A stretch of DNA of 64,000 nucleotides, taken from NCBI GenBank assembly GCA_026003355.1, contig BPHC01000012.1, positions 1 through 64,000 on the forward strand, read 5' to 3'. Made by a program: the position numbers and the translations under genes. This stretch comes from Cyclobacteriaceae bacterium. GTDB taxonomy: Bacteria > Bacteroidota > Bacteroidia > Cytophagales > Cyclobacteriaceae. The notes beneath the pieces are model-generated. The model made no database searches. It was given only the letters and a program-made list of their open reading frames with translations, and was not told the DNA's origin. Below are positions 35,213 through 44,277 of this stretch, in pieces (position 1 is the first letter of the stretch; each line of letters opens with the position of its first letter).

Positions 35213-37658
35213 ATGCATCGTTTGTTTTGCCTGTGCCTGATACTTGCTTACCTGGCAGCCTGTACCGGCAACCAACAGCCTGCAATTGAGTTATACCTTA
35301 CAGGCCTGGATAAGCCCGTGGAAATTTACCGCGACTCCAACGGTGTTAATCACATTTACGCCCAGAACGAGCATGACCTGTTCTTTGCCCAGGGCTATGC
35401 GGCTGCCCGCGACAGGCTCTTTCAGCTGGAGTTGTGGCGCAGGCAGGCCACCGGCACCGTAGCCGAATGGCTGGGCAAGCGCGAGCTTAAACGCGATATA
35501 GGTGCACGGTTGTTTAAGTTTCGGGGTAACCTTAAGGATGAGCTTAATCACTACCATCCCCGGGGCGAAGCGATTATCCGGGCCTTTGTTGATGGTATAA
35601 ACACCCGGATAGATGAGGTATTGCAAAACCCGCAATTGCTTCCGCCCGAATTCCGCTGGCTTAACACCCTGCCCGGCAAATGGACACCCGAAGTAGTGGT
35701 TTCGCGCCACCAGGGCCTGGTGGGTAATCTTACCGAAGAGTTAACACTTGCTCGCGCAGTAGCCCTGCTGGGTTCCGAAAAAGTAAAAGACCTCATTCCG
35801 CTTGAGCCCGGAAATCCCACAGCTTGAACCCGATGCCGCCATTAACCTGAACGCCCTGTTTGCCCCGGTAATTGAACTGTACGAAGCCTACCGTAAGCCC
35901 CTTATCTTTCCTGCCCGAAGATGTTGCCGGAATCCTTGGCGGGCAACCCGCTCCGCCGCGACTGATAACAGGCCATACGGCCTTTGCCGAACTTGCTAAC
36001 GCGATATTCGACACCTGTACAGTGCCGGCATAGGCAGCAACAACTGGGTGTTATCGGGCAGCAGATCGGTTACCGGCATGCCGCTGCTGGCCAACGACCC
36101 ACACCGTGCTATTGCCATGCCCTCATTGCGATATATGGTGCACCTTTCAGCACCGGGCTGGCATGTGGCCGGAGGAGGCGAGCCGGCCATTCCGGGAGTG
36201 TCCATAGGGCACAACGACTATGGAGCCTGGGGCCTTACGGTCTTCAGCATTGATTCGGAAGATTTGATGGTTTATGAGCTTAATCCGGAAAACCACAACC
36301 AATACCGTTATCAAAACCAGTGGGAAGATATGCGGCTTATTTACGATACCATTAAGATTAAGCACATGCCCGATACCGTTGTGCTGCACCGGTACACCCG
36401 GCATGGTCCGGTAACTTTTACAGACGCCAAAAACCACCGCGCCTACGCTGTAAGATGCGCCTGGCTGGAAAAAGGCTGTGCTCCGTATCTGGCCAGCCTT
36501 CGGATGAATACAGCCACTTCCTGGGAAGAGTTTCGCGATGCCTGTTCGTACAGCTACCTGCCCGGTGAAAACATGATATGGGCCGACCGCAACGGAACCA
36601 TTGGCTGGCAGGTAGTGGGTATTGCACCCATAAGAAAAAACTGGGATGGCCTGCTGCCCGTACCAGGCGACGGACGATATGAATGGGAAGGCTACCTGCC
36701 GGTTAAGCAACTGCCCAACATTGTTAATCCGCCACATGGGTTTTGGGTTACAGCCAACGAAAACCTGGTAACCGCCGATTATCCGCATCTCTATGCCGTA
36801 GGCCGGCAGTGGGCCGACAGCAGCCGCGGCAACCGTATTCGCGAAGTGTTGCACAGCAAACCGAAATTTACCGTGGCTGATATGATGGCCTTGCAAACCG
36901 ACTACACTTCGCTTCCGGCAAAAAACCTTACGGCCTTACTTAAAAATCTTAAACACAACCACCCTGTTACCGAAAAGGCAAGAAAAATGCTTGTTGAATG
37001 GAACGGCCACTTAGGCCCCCATTCAGTTGAAGCCGGTATTTATATGATGTGGGAGCGTACCCTGACGGAGCGAGCTCACCGCATTTTTGTACCCCCCGCT
37101 GCACAAGGGGTAATCCGCAGCATACCGGTTAGAAAAGTTATTGAATGGATTAAAGCCAACCGAAAGGAATTGGGCAACCGCGACACTTTTTTAATGGGCA
37201 CCCTGCACGAAGCCTGCCGGCGCATGCAGAAGAAATTCGGGCCCGACATGAACCAATGGCAGTACGGACAGGAAAATTACCACCATGTTTTAATCAGACA
37301 TCCGCTTTATGCAGCCGTTAACGATTCGCTTCGTGCCACTTTACAGTGCGGGCCGGCACCACGCGGCGGCTCGGGAACAACGCCCGGTGTTACCGGCAAT
37401 GCCGACAACCAAACCCACGGCGCCACCTTTCGCATCGTGGCCGATGTGGCCGACTGGGACAACTGCTGGTTTACCAATGCGCCAGGACAAAGCGGTGACC
37501 CGCAAAGTAACTATTTCAAAAACCTGTTCATCCCATGGGCCACCGACCATTATTTTCGCATGTACTTTAGCAAGAATAACATAGTGCAGCGCGCAGCGGA
37601 AAAGAAACGCCTTGTTCCCGCTGAAAAACGGCTCATTCAAAATTCTCAAACCAACTGA
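35213..37658 (+). pseudogene. Penicillin acylase family (S45) Ntn-hydrolase, frameshifted
   Basis: Lipoprotein leader MHRLFCLCLILAYLAAC, then the alpha subunit (GLDKPVEIYRDSNGVNHIYA, FFAQGYAAARDRLFQLELWR). The frame breaks three times: an extra base near 35804, one near 35911, and a two-base excess (or one missing) near 36017. Corrected, the protein is about 815 residues. The processing site and nucleophile are intact: the Ser codon at 36036-36038 begins SNNWVLSGSRS, and the beta subunit runs open to 37658 (NDPHRAIAMPSLRYMVHL, GGSGTTPGVTGNADNQTHGA). The family hydrolyses amides such as acylated beta-lactams, acyl-homoserine lactones or other amides; the substrate is unknown. Nothing but the three indels speaks against function. 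Confidence 0.85.
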
Positions 37659-38560
37659 AAGTTTTGTTAATGATATGATTCTTTTCTTTATTAAGATAAC
37701 TTAAAAATGCCCTGGCTACAGGTGAATGCTTTTTGCCTTTAAGCCATATAAGTTGCCACGTGGTTTTTACAGGCAAACCCTTAACGGGAATAATCTGCAG
37801 CTGTTTGTTCAGTAATTCATTACGCAAGCCTATTAGGGGCATAATGGAATAACCCAGGCCTGCATGATACGGCTTGTTTTACTGCTTCGTTTGAGGTGAG
37901 CTCCATTTTGCGGATAACCGTTATGTTTAGTTTGCGTAAAAATTTTTCCATTATTTCGCGCGTGCCCGATCCCTGCTCGCGGAAAATAAGTGGCAACTCG
38001 CTCAATAGCTTCTCGCCATACAGGTTTTTAGAAAACTGCCTTTGCGTATTGCCCACTAAAAAAAGTTTGTTCGGTAATAAAGGCAAGTGTTCTGTTTTTA
38101 AAGTAACCGGCAACAGCGAAACCAGCGAAAAGTCAACCTCATTATCCTCCAGGCTTTTTAGCACCTGGCTTTTATTGGTAACATCAATTACCAGGTCCAC
38201 ACCAGGATGTTTATGTACAAATCCGGCAACAAAGTGCGGTATAACATACTTACCCGTAGATACTACCGAAATTTTAAGCTTTCCGAACAGTTGTCCTTTA
38301 TGGGTATGTAGTTTCTTCCGTAAGCTTTGCACTTCTTCCAGGATATTTCTGGCTGAAGCAGCTACTTCTTTTCCAAAATCGGTTACAAAAATTTTTCGAC
38401 CTACCAACTCTATCAGCGGTACATCGAACTGCTCCTGAAAATTACGGAGCTGAATAGAAACTGCCGGCTGCGTTAAATGCAATTCTTCAGCTGCTTTGGT
38501 AACACTTCCGGTCTCGGTTACCTTCAGAAAAATGTGGAGTTGATGCAAGGTATAGTTCAT
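37633..38560 (-). pseudogene. LysR family transcriptional regulator, frameshifted near C-terminus
   Basis: The first 230 or so codons are a normal LysR protein: winged helix (HIFLKVTETGSVTKAAEELH, TQPAVSIQLRNFQ) and a CbbR/CysB-like effector domain (LKISVVSTGKYVIPHFVAGF). The frame then breaks near 37860. Removing two bases before an ATG and adding one G restores the family stretch AVMAGLGYSIMPLIGL, after which the frame continues from 37842 to the stop at 37633. The restored length is about 308 residues. It is divergent from isocitrate dehydrogenase and so may regulate that gene and sbtA; this is inferred from position. The end overlaps the acylase gene by 26 bp. Confidence 0.85.
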
Positions 38561-38618
38561 AAATTACGTTTATGTTTTTCATTTTAAAGTTAAATAAAAA
38601 TATATATCTATCCAATCG

Positions 38619-38626
38619 TAGTTTTG
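38619..38626 (+). promoter_or_regulatory. Putative -7 box TAGTTTTG before isocitrate dehydrogenase
   Basis: TAGTTTTG fits TAnnTTTG and lies 14 bp before the ATG at 38641, inside the 80 bp gap to the divergent LysR gene. There is no good -33 TTG at the usual distance, which would fit an activator-dependent promoter. A LysR-type T-N11-A site is plausible in this A/T-rich gap but cannot be picked with confidence. Confidence 0.45.
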
Positions 38627-38640
38627 CATGACAATTGCAT

Positions 38641-40077
38641 ATGACACGCATAACGATAGCCAAAGGCGATGGAATAGGTCCGGAAATTATGGACGCCACC
38701 CTGCGCATAATTCTGGAAGCAGGTGCTCAGCTGGAGATTGATGAAATTGAAGTGGGCGAAAAAGTTTACCTTTCTGGTAATGCGTCAGGCATTGCTCCCG
38801 AATCGTGGGACATCATCAGGCGCAACAAAATCTTTCTAAAGGCGCCCATTACAACACCCCAAGGTGGTGGTTACAAAAGTTTAAATGTATCAACCCGTAA
38901 GTTTCTGGGGCTTTACGCAAATATAAGGCCTTGCCGAAGCTACCATCCTTTCATTGCTACCAAGCATCCGGTTATGGATGTGGTAATTGTAAGAGAAAAC
39001 GAAGAAGATCTGTATGCCGGCATTGAGCACCAGCAAACAGACGAAGTGGTACAATGCCTGAAGTTGATAAGCCGACCGGGTTGTGAAAAAATTATCCGTT
39101 ATGCCTTTGAATTTGCCCGACAGCAGGGCAGAAAAAAGGTTACCTGCTTTACCAAAGACAACATCATGAAACAAACCGATGGCTTGTTTCATCAGGTTTT
39201 TGAAGAAATTGCGAAAGAATATCCGGATATAGAAAATGAACATTGGATTGTTGACATAGGAGCTGCCAAACTGGCTGACACCCCTGAAGCTTTTGATGTA
39301 TTGGTAATGCCCAACTTATATGGGGATGTACTTTCTGATGTAGCCGCACAAATTTCCGGTTCGGTGGGACTTGCCGGCTCTGCAAACATTGGCGAAACAT
39401 GCGCCATGTTTGAAGCAATACATGGATCGGCTCCACGCCGCGCCGGACAAAACCTGGCTAACCCCTCGGGATTGCTGCAGGCCGCCATTATGATGCTGAA
39501 CCACGTTGGACAAACCCAGGTAGCTGAAAGGGTGCAGAACGCCTGGCTTACAACTATTGAAAACGGCATACATACCTATGATATCTACAAAGAAGGTGTA
39601 AGCCGTAAAAAAGTAGGAACCAAAGAATTTGCCGATGCCGTAATAAACAACCTGGGCAAAATGCCCCAAACGCTGAAAGCGGTATCATACCATGGTAAAG
39701 GCGCACTAAACTTACCCCGCTATACCCGAAAAAGCCCGACACCTAAAGCCCTGGTCGGGGTGGATCTTTTCGTACACTGGCGCGGAACAAACCCCGAAGA
39801 GCTGTCAAACCTGTTAAAAGCCCTTGAATCAGAAAAAGCCAAACTAAAACTCATTACCAACCGGGGCATCAAGGTTTACCCTGATGGATTTCCGGAAACG
39901 TTCTGTACCGATCATTGGCGGTGCCGGTTTATGCCGCCATCGGAAAACGGATTTGATGCGGACGAGATTATTCAGTTGCTTTTGCGCGCACGCAGGGCAA
40001 AAATTGAAGTAATTAAAACCGAAAACTTGTATGTGTTTAATGGAAAGCCGGCCTTTTCGGCTGCTCAGGGACAATAA
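38641..40077 (+). CDS. icd: NADP-dependent isocitrate dehydrogenase
   Basis: 478 residues from ATG 38641 (MTRITIAKGDGIGPEIMDAT). The isopropylmalate/isocitrate dehydrogenase fold is clear: substrate loop NVSTRKFLGLYANIRPCRSY, VIVRENEEDLYAGIEH, and the signature NLYGDVLSDVAAQISGSVGL with metal-binding Asp residues. FEAIHGSAPRRAG is the cofactor-adjacent loop. The extra ~140-residue C-terminal part (VGVDLFVHWRGTNPEELSNL) is typical of the longer IDH type. It oxidatively decarboxylates isocitrate to 2-oxoglutarate and CO2. Downstream are a small membrane protein and sbtA; upstream is the divergent LysR gene. Confidence 0.93.
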   Translation: MTRITIAKGDGIGPEIMDATLRIILEAGAQLEIDEIEVGEKVYLSGNASGIAPESWDIIRRNKIFLKAPITTPQGGGYKSLNVSTRKFLGLYANIRPCRSYHPFIATKHPVMDVVIVRENEEDLYAGIEHQQTDEVVQCLKLISRPGCEKIIRYAFEFARQQGRKKVTCFTKDNIMKQTDGLFHQVFEEIAKEYPDIENEHWIVDIGAAKLADTPEAFDVLVMPNLYGDVLSDVAAQISGSVGLAGSANIGETCAMFEAIHGSAPRRAGQNLANPSGLLQAAIMMLNHVGQTQVAERVQNAWLTTIENGIHTYDIYKEGVSRKKVGTKEFADAVINNLGKMPQTLKAVSYHGKGALNLPRYTRKSPTPKALVGVDLFVHWRGTNPEELSNLLKALESEKAKLKLITNRGIKVYPDGFPETFCTDHWRCRFMPPSENGFDADEIIQLLLRARRAKIEVIKTENLYVFNGKPAFSAAQGQ

Positions 40078-40088
40078 TTAACTGCCTT

Positions 40089-40241
40089 ATGCTGAAATCA
40101 ACTCTGCTCCCCGCCTTGCTGGTGGTTCTGTTAGGATGTATGCTGTGTTCTTCCAGCCCCATTGTTTCCAATCTGGCCACCGGCCTTACTATTGTCTTCG
40201 CCCTGCTTATCATCCGAAATCAAACCGAATCCAAATCATGA
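40089..40241 (+). CDS. Small membrane protein (50 residues)
   Basis: A 50-residue ORF starting MLKSTLLPALLVVLLGCMLC, 11 bp after isocitrate dehydrogenase. It holds two hydrophobic stretches (residues ~5-22 and ~31-43) with a short hydrophilic tail (NQTESKS). Its stop overlaps the next start (ATGA at 40238-40241), a sign of translational coupling and the main reason to believe it. The LGC at residues 15-17 could be a lipobox, but a two-pass membrane protein is as likely. No family recognised. Confidence 0.55.
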   Translation: MLKSTLLPALLVVLLGCMLCSSSPIVSNLATGLTIVFALLIIRNQTESKS

Positions 40242-40540
40242 AAACCAAAACCAATCAGCAAATTACCCGTATCAATCTCGTTGACGGCCTGTTCACCTAC
40301 GAAGAGGCAAAAGACCTTGTGCTTTCTTTAATTCAATCCAAAATTCACTTTCATGAATTAAATAATTTCAGCTCCATTGAACAGCTTGGGCAGCCCGATG
40401 CCATTGCAAAACACCGCATTCCTGAATTGCTTGCCGAGCGGGAAAAAGTTTTGCGCATTATGCAGGAAGCTGCGCGCAAACGCTGCGTGGTAAAAATAGC
40501 TTCATCCGTTTCCATTGAACTGATTGATGAAGGGCGATAA
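40238..40540 (+). CDS. Hypothetical protein (100 residues), sbtA cluster
   Basis: Begins MKTKTNQQITRINLVDGLFT at 40238, coupled to the preceding ORF. It is soluble with mixed alpha/beta character: FTYEEAKDLVLSLIQSKIHF, then AEREKVLRIMQEAARKRCVV and a C-terminal strand KIASSVSIELI. I do not recognise the family; the short ferredoxin-like pattern is only suggestive and it is not an obvious PII/SbtB protein. The end overlaps the DUF6671 gene start by 14 bp. Confidence 0.65.
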   Translation: MKTKTNQQITRINLVDGLFTYEEAKDLVLSLIQSKIHFHELNNFSSIEQLGQPDAIAKHRIPELLAEREKVLRIMQEAARKRCVVKIASSVSIELIDEGR

Positions 40541-41375
40541 CCCCTTTTCAGGTAAAAGAATCTGGATAGTAACCCAACACCACAAAGAAAAAGCTATTGC
40601 ACCGGTATTAAACCGCATGTTGGGGGCCGACTGCCAAGCGTTAGATGGCATCAACACCGATTTGTTCGGCACTTTTACCGGTGAGATACCCCGCACCGGC
40701 ACGGCTGTGGATGCGCTTCGTTTAAAATGCAGGGCCGGTTTACAGTTAACCGGCAGGAAAGAACCGGTACTGGCCAGCGAAGGCTCTTTCGGACCTCACC
40801 CCTCACTGCCGTTTGTGCCCTTCAACGAAGAGTGGCTTATGCTGATGGCGCCCGACACCTTACAGGAGTGGCTGGTTTGTTACCGCACCACTCATACTAA
40901 CTTTGCGGGCACCAGGGTAGTATCATGGCCGGAGCTTAAAGACTTTGCCCTGCAGGCAGGATTTCCGCACCATGCGCTCATACTGCGCGCCCCCGAGCCG
41001 GCCGCTTTTATTAAAGGGCTGCGTTCATGGGCCTTGCTGAAATATCATTTCAATAAGTTACGGGCATTGCACCCAGCGGTTGGCGCTGAAACCGACATGA
41101 GAGCGATGTTTAATCCCACCCGACTGGAGGCCATTCACCGGGCGGCCCGTAAGCTGGCCCTTTTACTACTGCGCCGCTGCCCGGCGTGCCAAGCCTATGG
41201 CTTTGCCGAAACCGATATAGTGCCCGGCCTGCCCTGCAACTGGTGTGGTGCGCCTACCCGGCTTGCCAAAGCGCGGGTGTTGTGTTGTGCAGCGTGCGGC
41301 TATGCCGAAGAACGACCCATAATGCATGGAGCACACCGGGCCGATGCCGCTTATTGTGACTACTGTAATCCCTGA
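40527..41375 (+). CDS. DUF6671 family protein with C-terminal zinc-ribbon-like Cys pairs
   Basis: About 282 residues from ATG 40527 (MKGDNPFSGKRIWIVTQHHK). The N-terminal domain contains TQHHKEKAIAPVLNRMLGA and a conserved EGSFGPHPSLPFVPFNEEW. The C-terminal ~70 residues hold CxxC pairs (RCPACQAYGF, PCNWCGAP, CCAACGYAEERP, YCDYC), typical of two zinc-binding ribbons. I match this to DUF6671 with moderate certainty; function unknown. It lies between the 100-residue gene (14 bp overlap) and sbtA (3 bp gap), so it belongs to the same transcript. Confidence 0.78.
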   Translation: MKGDNPFSGKRIWIVTQHHKEKAIAPVLNRMLGADCQALDGINTDLFGTFTGEIPRTGTAVDALRLKCRAGLQLTGRKEPVLASEGSFGPHPSLPFVPFNEEWLMLMAPDTLQEWLVCYRTTHTNFAGTRVVSWPELKDFALQAGFPHHALILRAPEPAAFIKGLRSWALLKYHFNKLRALHPAVGAETDMRAMFNPTRLEAIHRAARKLALLLLRRCPACQAYGFAETDIVPGLPCNWCGAPTRLAKARVLCCAACGYAEERPIMHGAHRADAAYCDYCNP

Positions 41376-41378
41376 TCT

Positions 41379-42341
41379 ATGAGCCCCACGTTACTGATTG
41401 AAAATCTTACCAATCCGGCCTTGTTGTTTTTTATGCTGGGTATTTTGGCGGTAATCTTAAAAAGCGACCTGGAAATACCTCATAACTCTTCAAAGTTCAT
41501 ATCGCTGTATTTATTGTTTTCAATAGGATTTCGCGGCGGGCAGGAGCTGGCTCATGAAACGCCCAGTACAGAGATGTTTATTTCACTGCTTTTTGGCATG
41601 CTGTTATCGTTATTGATTCCGGTGTATACTTTCTTTATTTTAAGAAAGCGCTTTTCTGTTTACGATGCCGGCGCCATAGCGGCATCGTATGGTTCGATTA
41701 GTGCCGTAACATTCATAACGGCTACAGCCTATCTGGAAACCCACCATGAACATTTACACGGTCACATGGTTGCTGTTATGGCCCTGATGGAAGCACCAGC
41801 CATTGTAAGCGGACTTATTTTGATAAATGCATTTGCACCGGCATCGCAATTTCAGCGTATCCGGAAACGAGATGCCCTGAAACACGCCTTAACCAACGGC
41901 AGTGTTATGTTGATTCTGGGCAGTTTAATAATTGGTGTCCTGGCCAGTGCAGAACAGGCCCAGGGCATTAAACCGTTTACTACCGATTTGTTCAAGGGCT
42001 TTCTGGCTATTTTTTTACTCGATATGGGGATAGAAAGCGGCCGAAAACTGCGCAACTTCTTTCAGTACGGCTGGTTTCCGGTTGTTTTTGCCTTACTTAT
42101 ACCGCTTTTCAACGGCACGGGGGCTACTTTGCTTAGCAGCATGTTTACGGACGATGTATCCAACCGTTTTATGTTTGGCGTACTGGCTGCCAGTGCTTCG
42201 TACATTGCCGTACCGGCTGCCATCAAGGTAAGTGTACCGCAGGCCAACCCGGGTATTTTTTTGCCAATGGCCCTGGCCATTACTTTTCCGTTAAATATTA
42301 CGCTGGGATTTCCGCTTTATGCGCATCTGGCCGGCATGTAA
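41379..42341 (+). CDS. sbtA: Sodium-dependent bicarbonate permease SbtA
   Basis: 320 residues with about ten hydrophobic segments. Family blocks are seen: LTNPALLFFMLGILAVILKSD at the start, LLFSIGFRGGQEL, AASYGSISAVTFITA and a second-half SYIAVPAAIKVSVPQANPG. SbtA imports HCO3- with Na+ and is best known from cyanobacteria, where SbtB (a PII-like protein) inhibits it; no SbtB is visible here. It is the last gene of a run starting with isocitrate dehydrogenase, which suggests the cluster is tied to CO2/bicarbonate supply for carboxylation. Confidence 0.92.
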   Translation: MSPTLLIENLTNPALLFFMLGILAVILKSDLEIPHNSSKFISLYLLFSIGFRGGQELAHETPSTEMFISLLFGMLLSLLIPVYTFFILRKRFSVYDAGAIAASYGSISAVTFITATAYLETHHEHLHGHMVAVMALMEAPAIVSGLILINAFAPASQFQRIRKRDALKHALTNGSVMLILGSLIIGVLASAEQAQGIKPFTTDLFKGFLAIFLLDMGIESGRKLRNFFQYGWFPVVFALLIPLFNGTGATLLSSMFTDDVSNRFMFGVLAASASYIAVPAAIKVSVPQANPGIFLPMALAITFPLNITLGFPLYAHLAGM

Positions 42342-42417
42342 TTCTTTTGGCCGCACCGTGCTTTAAGTGTTTCAGCTCACGCTGCCAGAAAGCAAAACAT
42401 TACTACCCTGTTCATGT

Positions 42418-43878
42418 TTATTTTCGGTAATCCAAAGGTGGCTTCCGGTCGCCAATCAGCGCCTGGTATTTAAAATCCGGGCCAAGGCGCCTGCGGTAAT
42501 CCTCCCGCGCCTGTTGTAAATAGGCCGGGTCGTTGAACAGGTCAAGAGCCGTAAGGGCCAGGGTTTTGGCGGCCACCAACATCCCTTTAACTCCGATGTC
42601 AGTTCCACCGCAGGCCACGGCCTGCCAGCTATGTGCCGGAACGCCGGGTATCCACGTGGCGGTTACCAGTCCCGCGGTTGGTACCACGTAACTAATGTCG
42701 CCTACATCGGTCGAGCCTCCGCTGCCCTGTGCTGCAGGGTTAAAGCTATCTATTTTTGCGGCCGTGGCAATTTCTGGACTATTACCGATAAGGGTTTGTT
42801 GAATTTTTTTTCCGAACTCCACCTCTTCCGGGGTGTAGTGCACGCCTCCTACCTGTACCAGATTGGCATACATAAGCCGGGCCAGTGGTTCGTTGGGCAG
42901 AAGGTCGTACACTCCGTTAATGATTTCAAATTCCATACGCGTTTCGGTTCCCAGGGCAGCGCCTTCGGCTACTTTTTTAATTCGCTCAAATATACCGGCC
43001 AGTACATCGCGTTTCGGATGACGGGCGTAGTAATACACCTCGGCATAATCGGGAACTACATTGGGAGCTTTACCTCCATCGGTTATAACATAATGTATGC
43101 GGGTATCGGACGGAATATGCTCGCGCATAAGGTTTACCATGTAATTCATGGCCTCTACGGCATCCAGTGCCGAGCGGCCCCGCTCGGGTGCGCCAGCAGC
43201 ATGGGCCGACAAGCCATAAAAACGAAACTTGGCCGAAATATTGGCCAGCGAACCGGAAGGGTTGGCGGCATTGCGGCTGCCCGGGTGCCAGTGCAGCACA
43301 GCATCTACATCGTTAAAAAGACCTTCACGCACCATGTACACCTTACCACCCCCGCCTTCTTCGGCAGGGGTGCCAAATATTTTAACCGTGCCCTTGAGTC
43401 CGTTTTTTTCCATTTGCTCTTTCAACGCAATAGCCGCAGCTACCGAGGCTGTGCCAAAAAGGTGATGCCCGCAGGCATGGCCGGCATCAAGTCCGGGCAT
43501 GGGCCTCTTTTCCGGAACAGCCTGTTGCGATAAACCGGGCAGGGCATCGAACTCAGCCAATATGCCTATTACCGGTTTACCGCTGCCAGCCGTGGCTACA
43601 AAGGCTGTTGGTATTCCGGCTACACCATTTTGTACGGTAAAACCTGCATTTTTAAGTGTTTCCTGAAGCAATGCCGAGCTTTTATATTCCTGATAGCCAA
43701 CTTCGGCAAATTGCCAGATGTTCAGGGCTATATCGCGGTATTGATTATACCGCAAATCGACCGATGAAATAATTTCTTTCTTTGCTGCTGCTATTTTTTT
43801 TGCTGGCAAAACAGCCTGCGCTGCACAAAACTGTGCAGCTATACTTACGAGCAAAAGGGTAAAAGATTGAGGCTTCAT
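42418..43878 (-). CDS. Exported M20 family amidohydrolase/peptidase
   Basis: 486 residues with a signal peptide (MKPQSFTLLLVSIAAQFCAAQ). Metal-binding motifs of M20D amidohydrolases are visible: LDAGHACGHHLFGTAS, GTPAEEGGGGKVYMV (Glu-Glu) and HWHPGSRNAANPSGSLAN. A lid/dimerisation domain (SAHAAGAPERGRSALDAVEA) interrupts the catalytic domain. Related enzymes hydrolyse aminobenzoyl-glutamate or N-acyl amino acids. It stands alone, convergent with sbtA and divergent from the small membrane genes. Confidence 0.92.
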   Translation of the reverse strand: MKPQSFTLLLVSIAAQFCAAQAVLPAKKIAAAKKEIISSVDLRYNQYRDIALNIWQFAEVGYQEYKSSALLQETLKNAGFTVQNGVAGIPTAFVATAGSGKPVIGILAEFDALPGLSQQAVPEKRPMPGLDAGHACGHHLFGTASVAAAIALKEQMEKNGLKGTVKIFGTPAEEGGGGKVYMVREGLFNDVDAVLHWHPGSRNAANPSGSLANISAKFRFYGLSAHAAGAPERGRSALDAVEAMNYMVNLMREHIPSDTRIHYVITDGGKAPNVVPDYAEVYYYARHPKRDVLAGIFERIKKVAEGAALGTETRMEFEIINGVYDLLPNEPLARLMYANLVQVGGVHYTPEEVEFGKKIQQTLIGNSPEIATAAKIDSFNPAAQGSGGSTDVGDISYVVPTAGLVTATWIPGVPAHSWQAVACGGTDIGVKGMLVAAKTLALTALDLFNDPAYLQQAREDYRRRLGPDFKYQALIGDRKPPLDYRK

Positions 43879-43964
43879 AATGTGGTGATAAAAATCATGG
43901 ATGTGCGTGACTAAAGTTACCGAAAGCCAGCCGGCCCGGGGGTAATTTAGGGTACTATTTACAT

Positions 43965-44060
43965 ATGAAAACCCGGGCGGTCAAGTGGTTTTTTGTATGC
44001 TTAACCTGCCTGGCTGTGGCCTGGTTACTGGCCCTTATTGTGGAAAACTTTAAACCTTAA
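43965..44060 (+). CDS. Tiny single-pass membrane protein (31 residues)
   Basis: MKTRAVKWFFVCLTCLAVAW onward: a short basic N-terminus and one hydrophobic span, then IVENFKP. The gene ends 5 bp before the DUF2892 gene. The evidence is context and membrane-protein character only; no family recognised. Confidence 0.4.
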   Translation: MKTRAVKWFFVCLTCLAVAWLLALIVENFKP

Positions 44061-44065
44061 CGATT

Positions 44066-44275
44066 ATGAAAAAAAACATGGGTAATGCCGACCGCATCAT
44101 TCGCACGGTTATCGCCATTATTGTGGCAGCGCTTTACTTTTCCGGAACGGTTACCGGCACCATAGGGCTGGTGCTGCTGATTTTGGCCGGTGTGTTTGTG
44201 CTTACAAGTTTGGTGAGCTTTTGCCCGTTATATACATTGTTTGGCATCAATACCTGCCCGGTGAAAAAAAGCTGA
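44066..44275 (+). CDS. DUF2892 (YgaP-like) small membrane protein
   Basis: 69 residues. MKKNMGNADRIIRTVIAIIV is the characteristic DUF2892 start, followed by two transmembrane helices and the family ending SFCPLYTLFGINTCPVKKS with two conserved Cys. In E. coli YgaP a similar membrane domain is fused to a rhodanese; here it stands alone. Function unknown. It probably shares a transcript with the 31-residue ORF. Confidence 0.88.
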   Translation: MKKNMGNADRIIRTVIAIIVAALYFSGTVTGTIGLVLLILAGVFVLTSLVSFCPLYTLFGINTCPVKKS

Positions 44276-44277
44276 TA

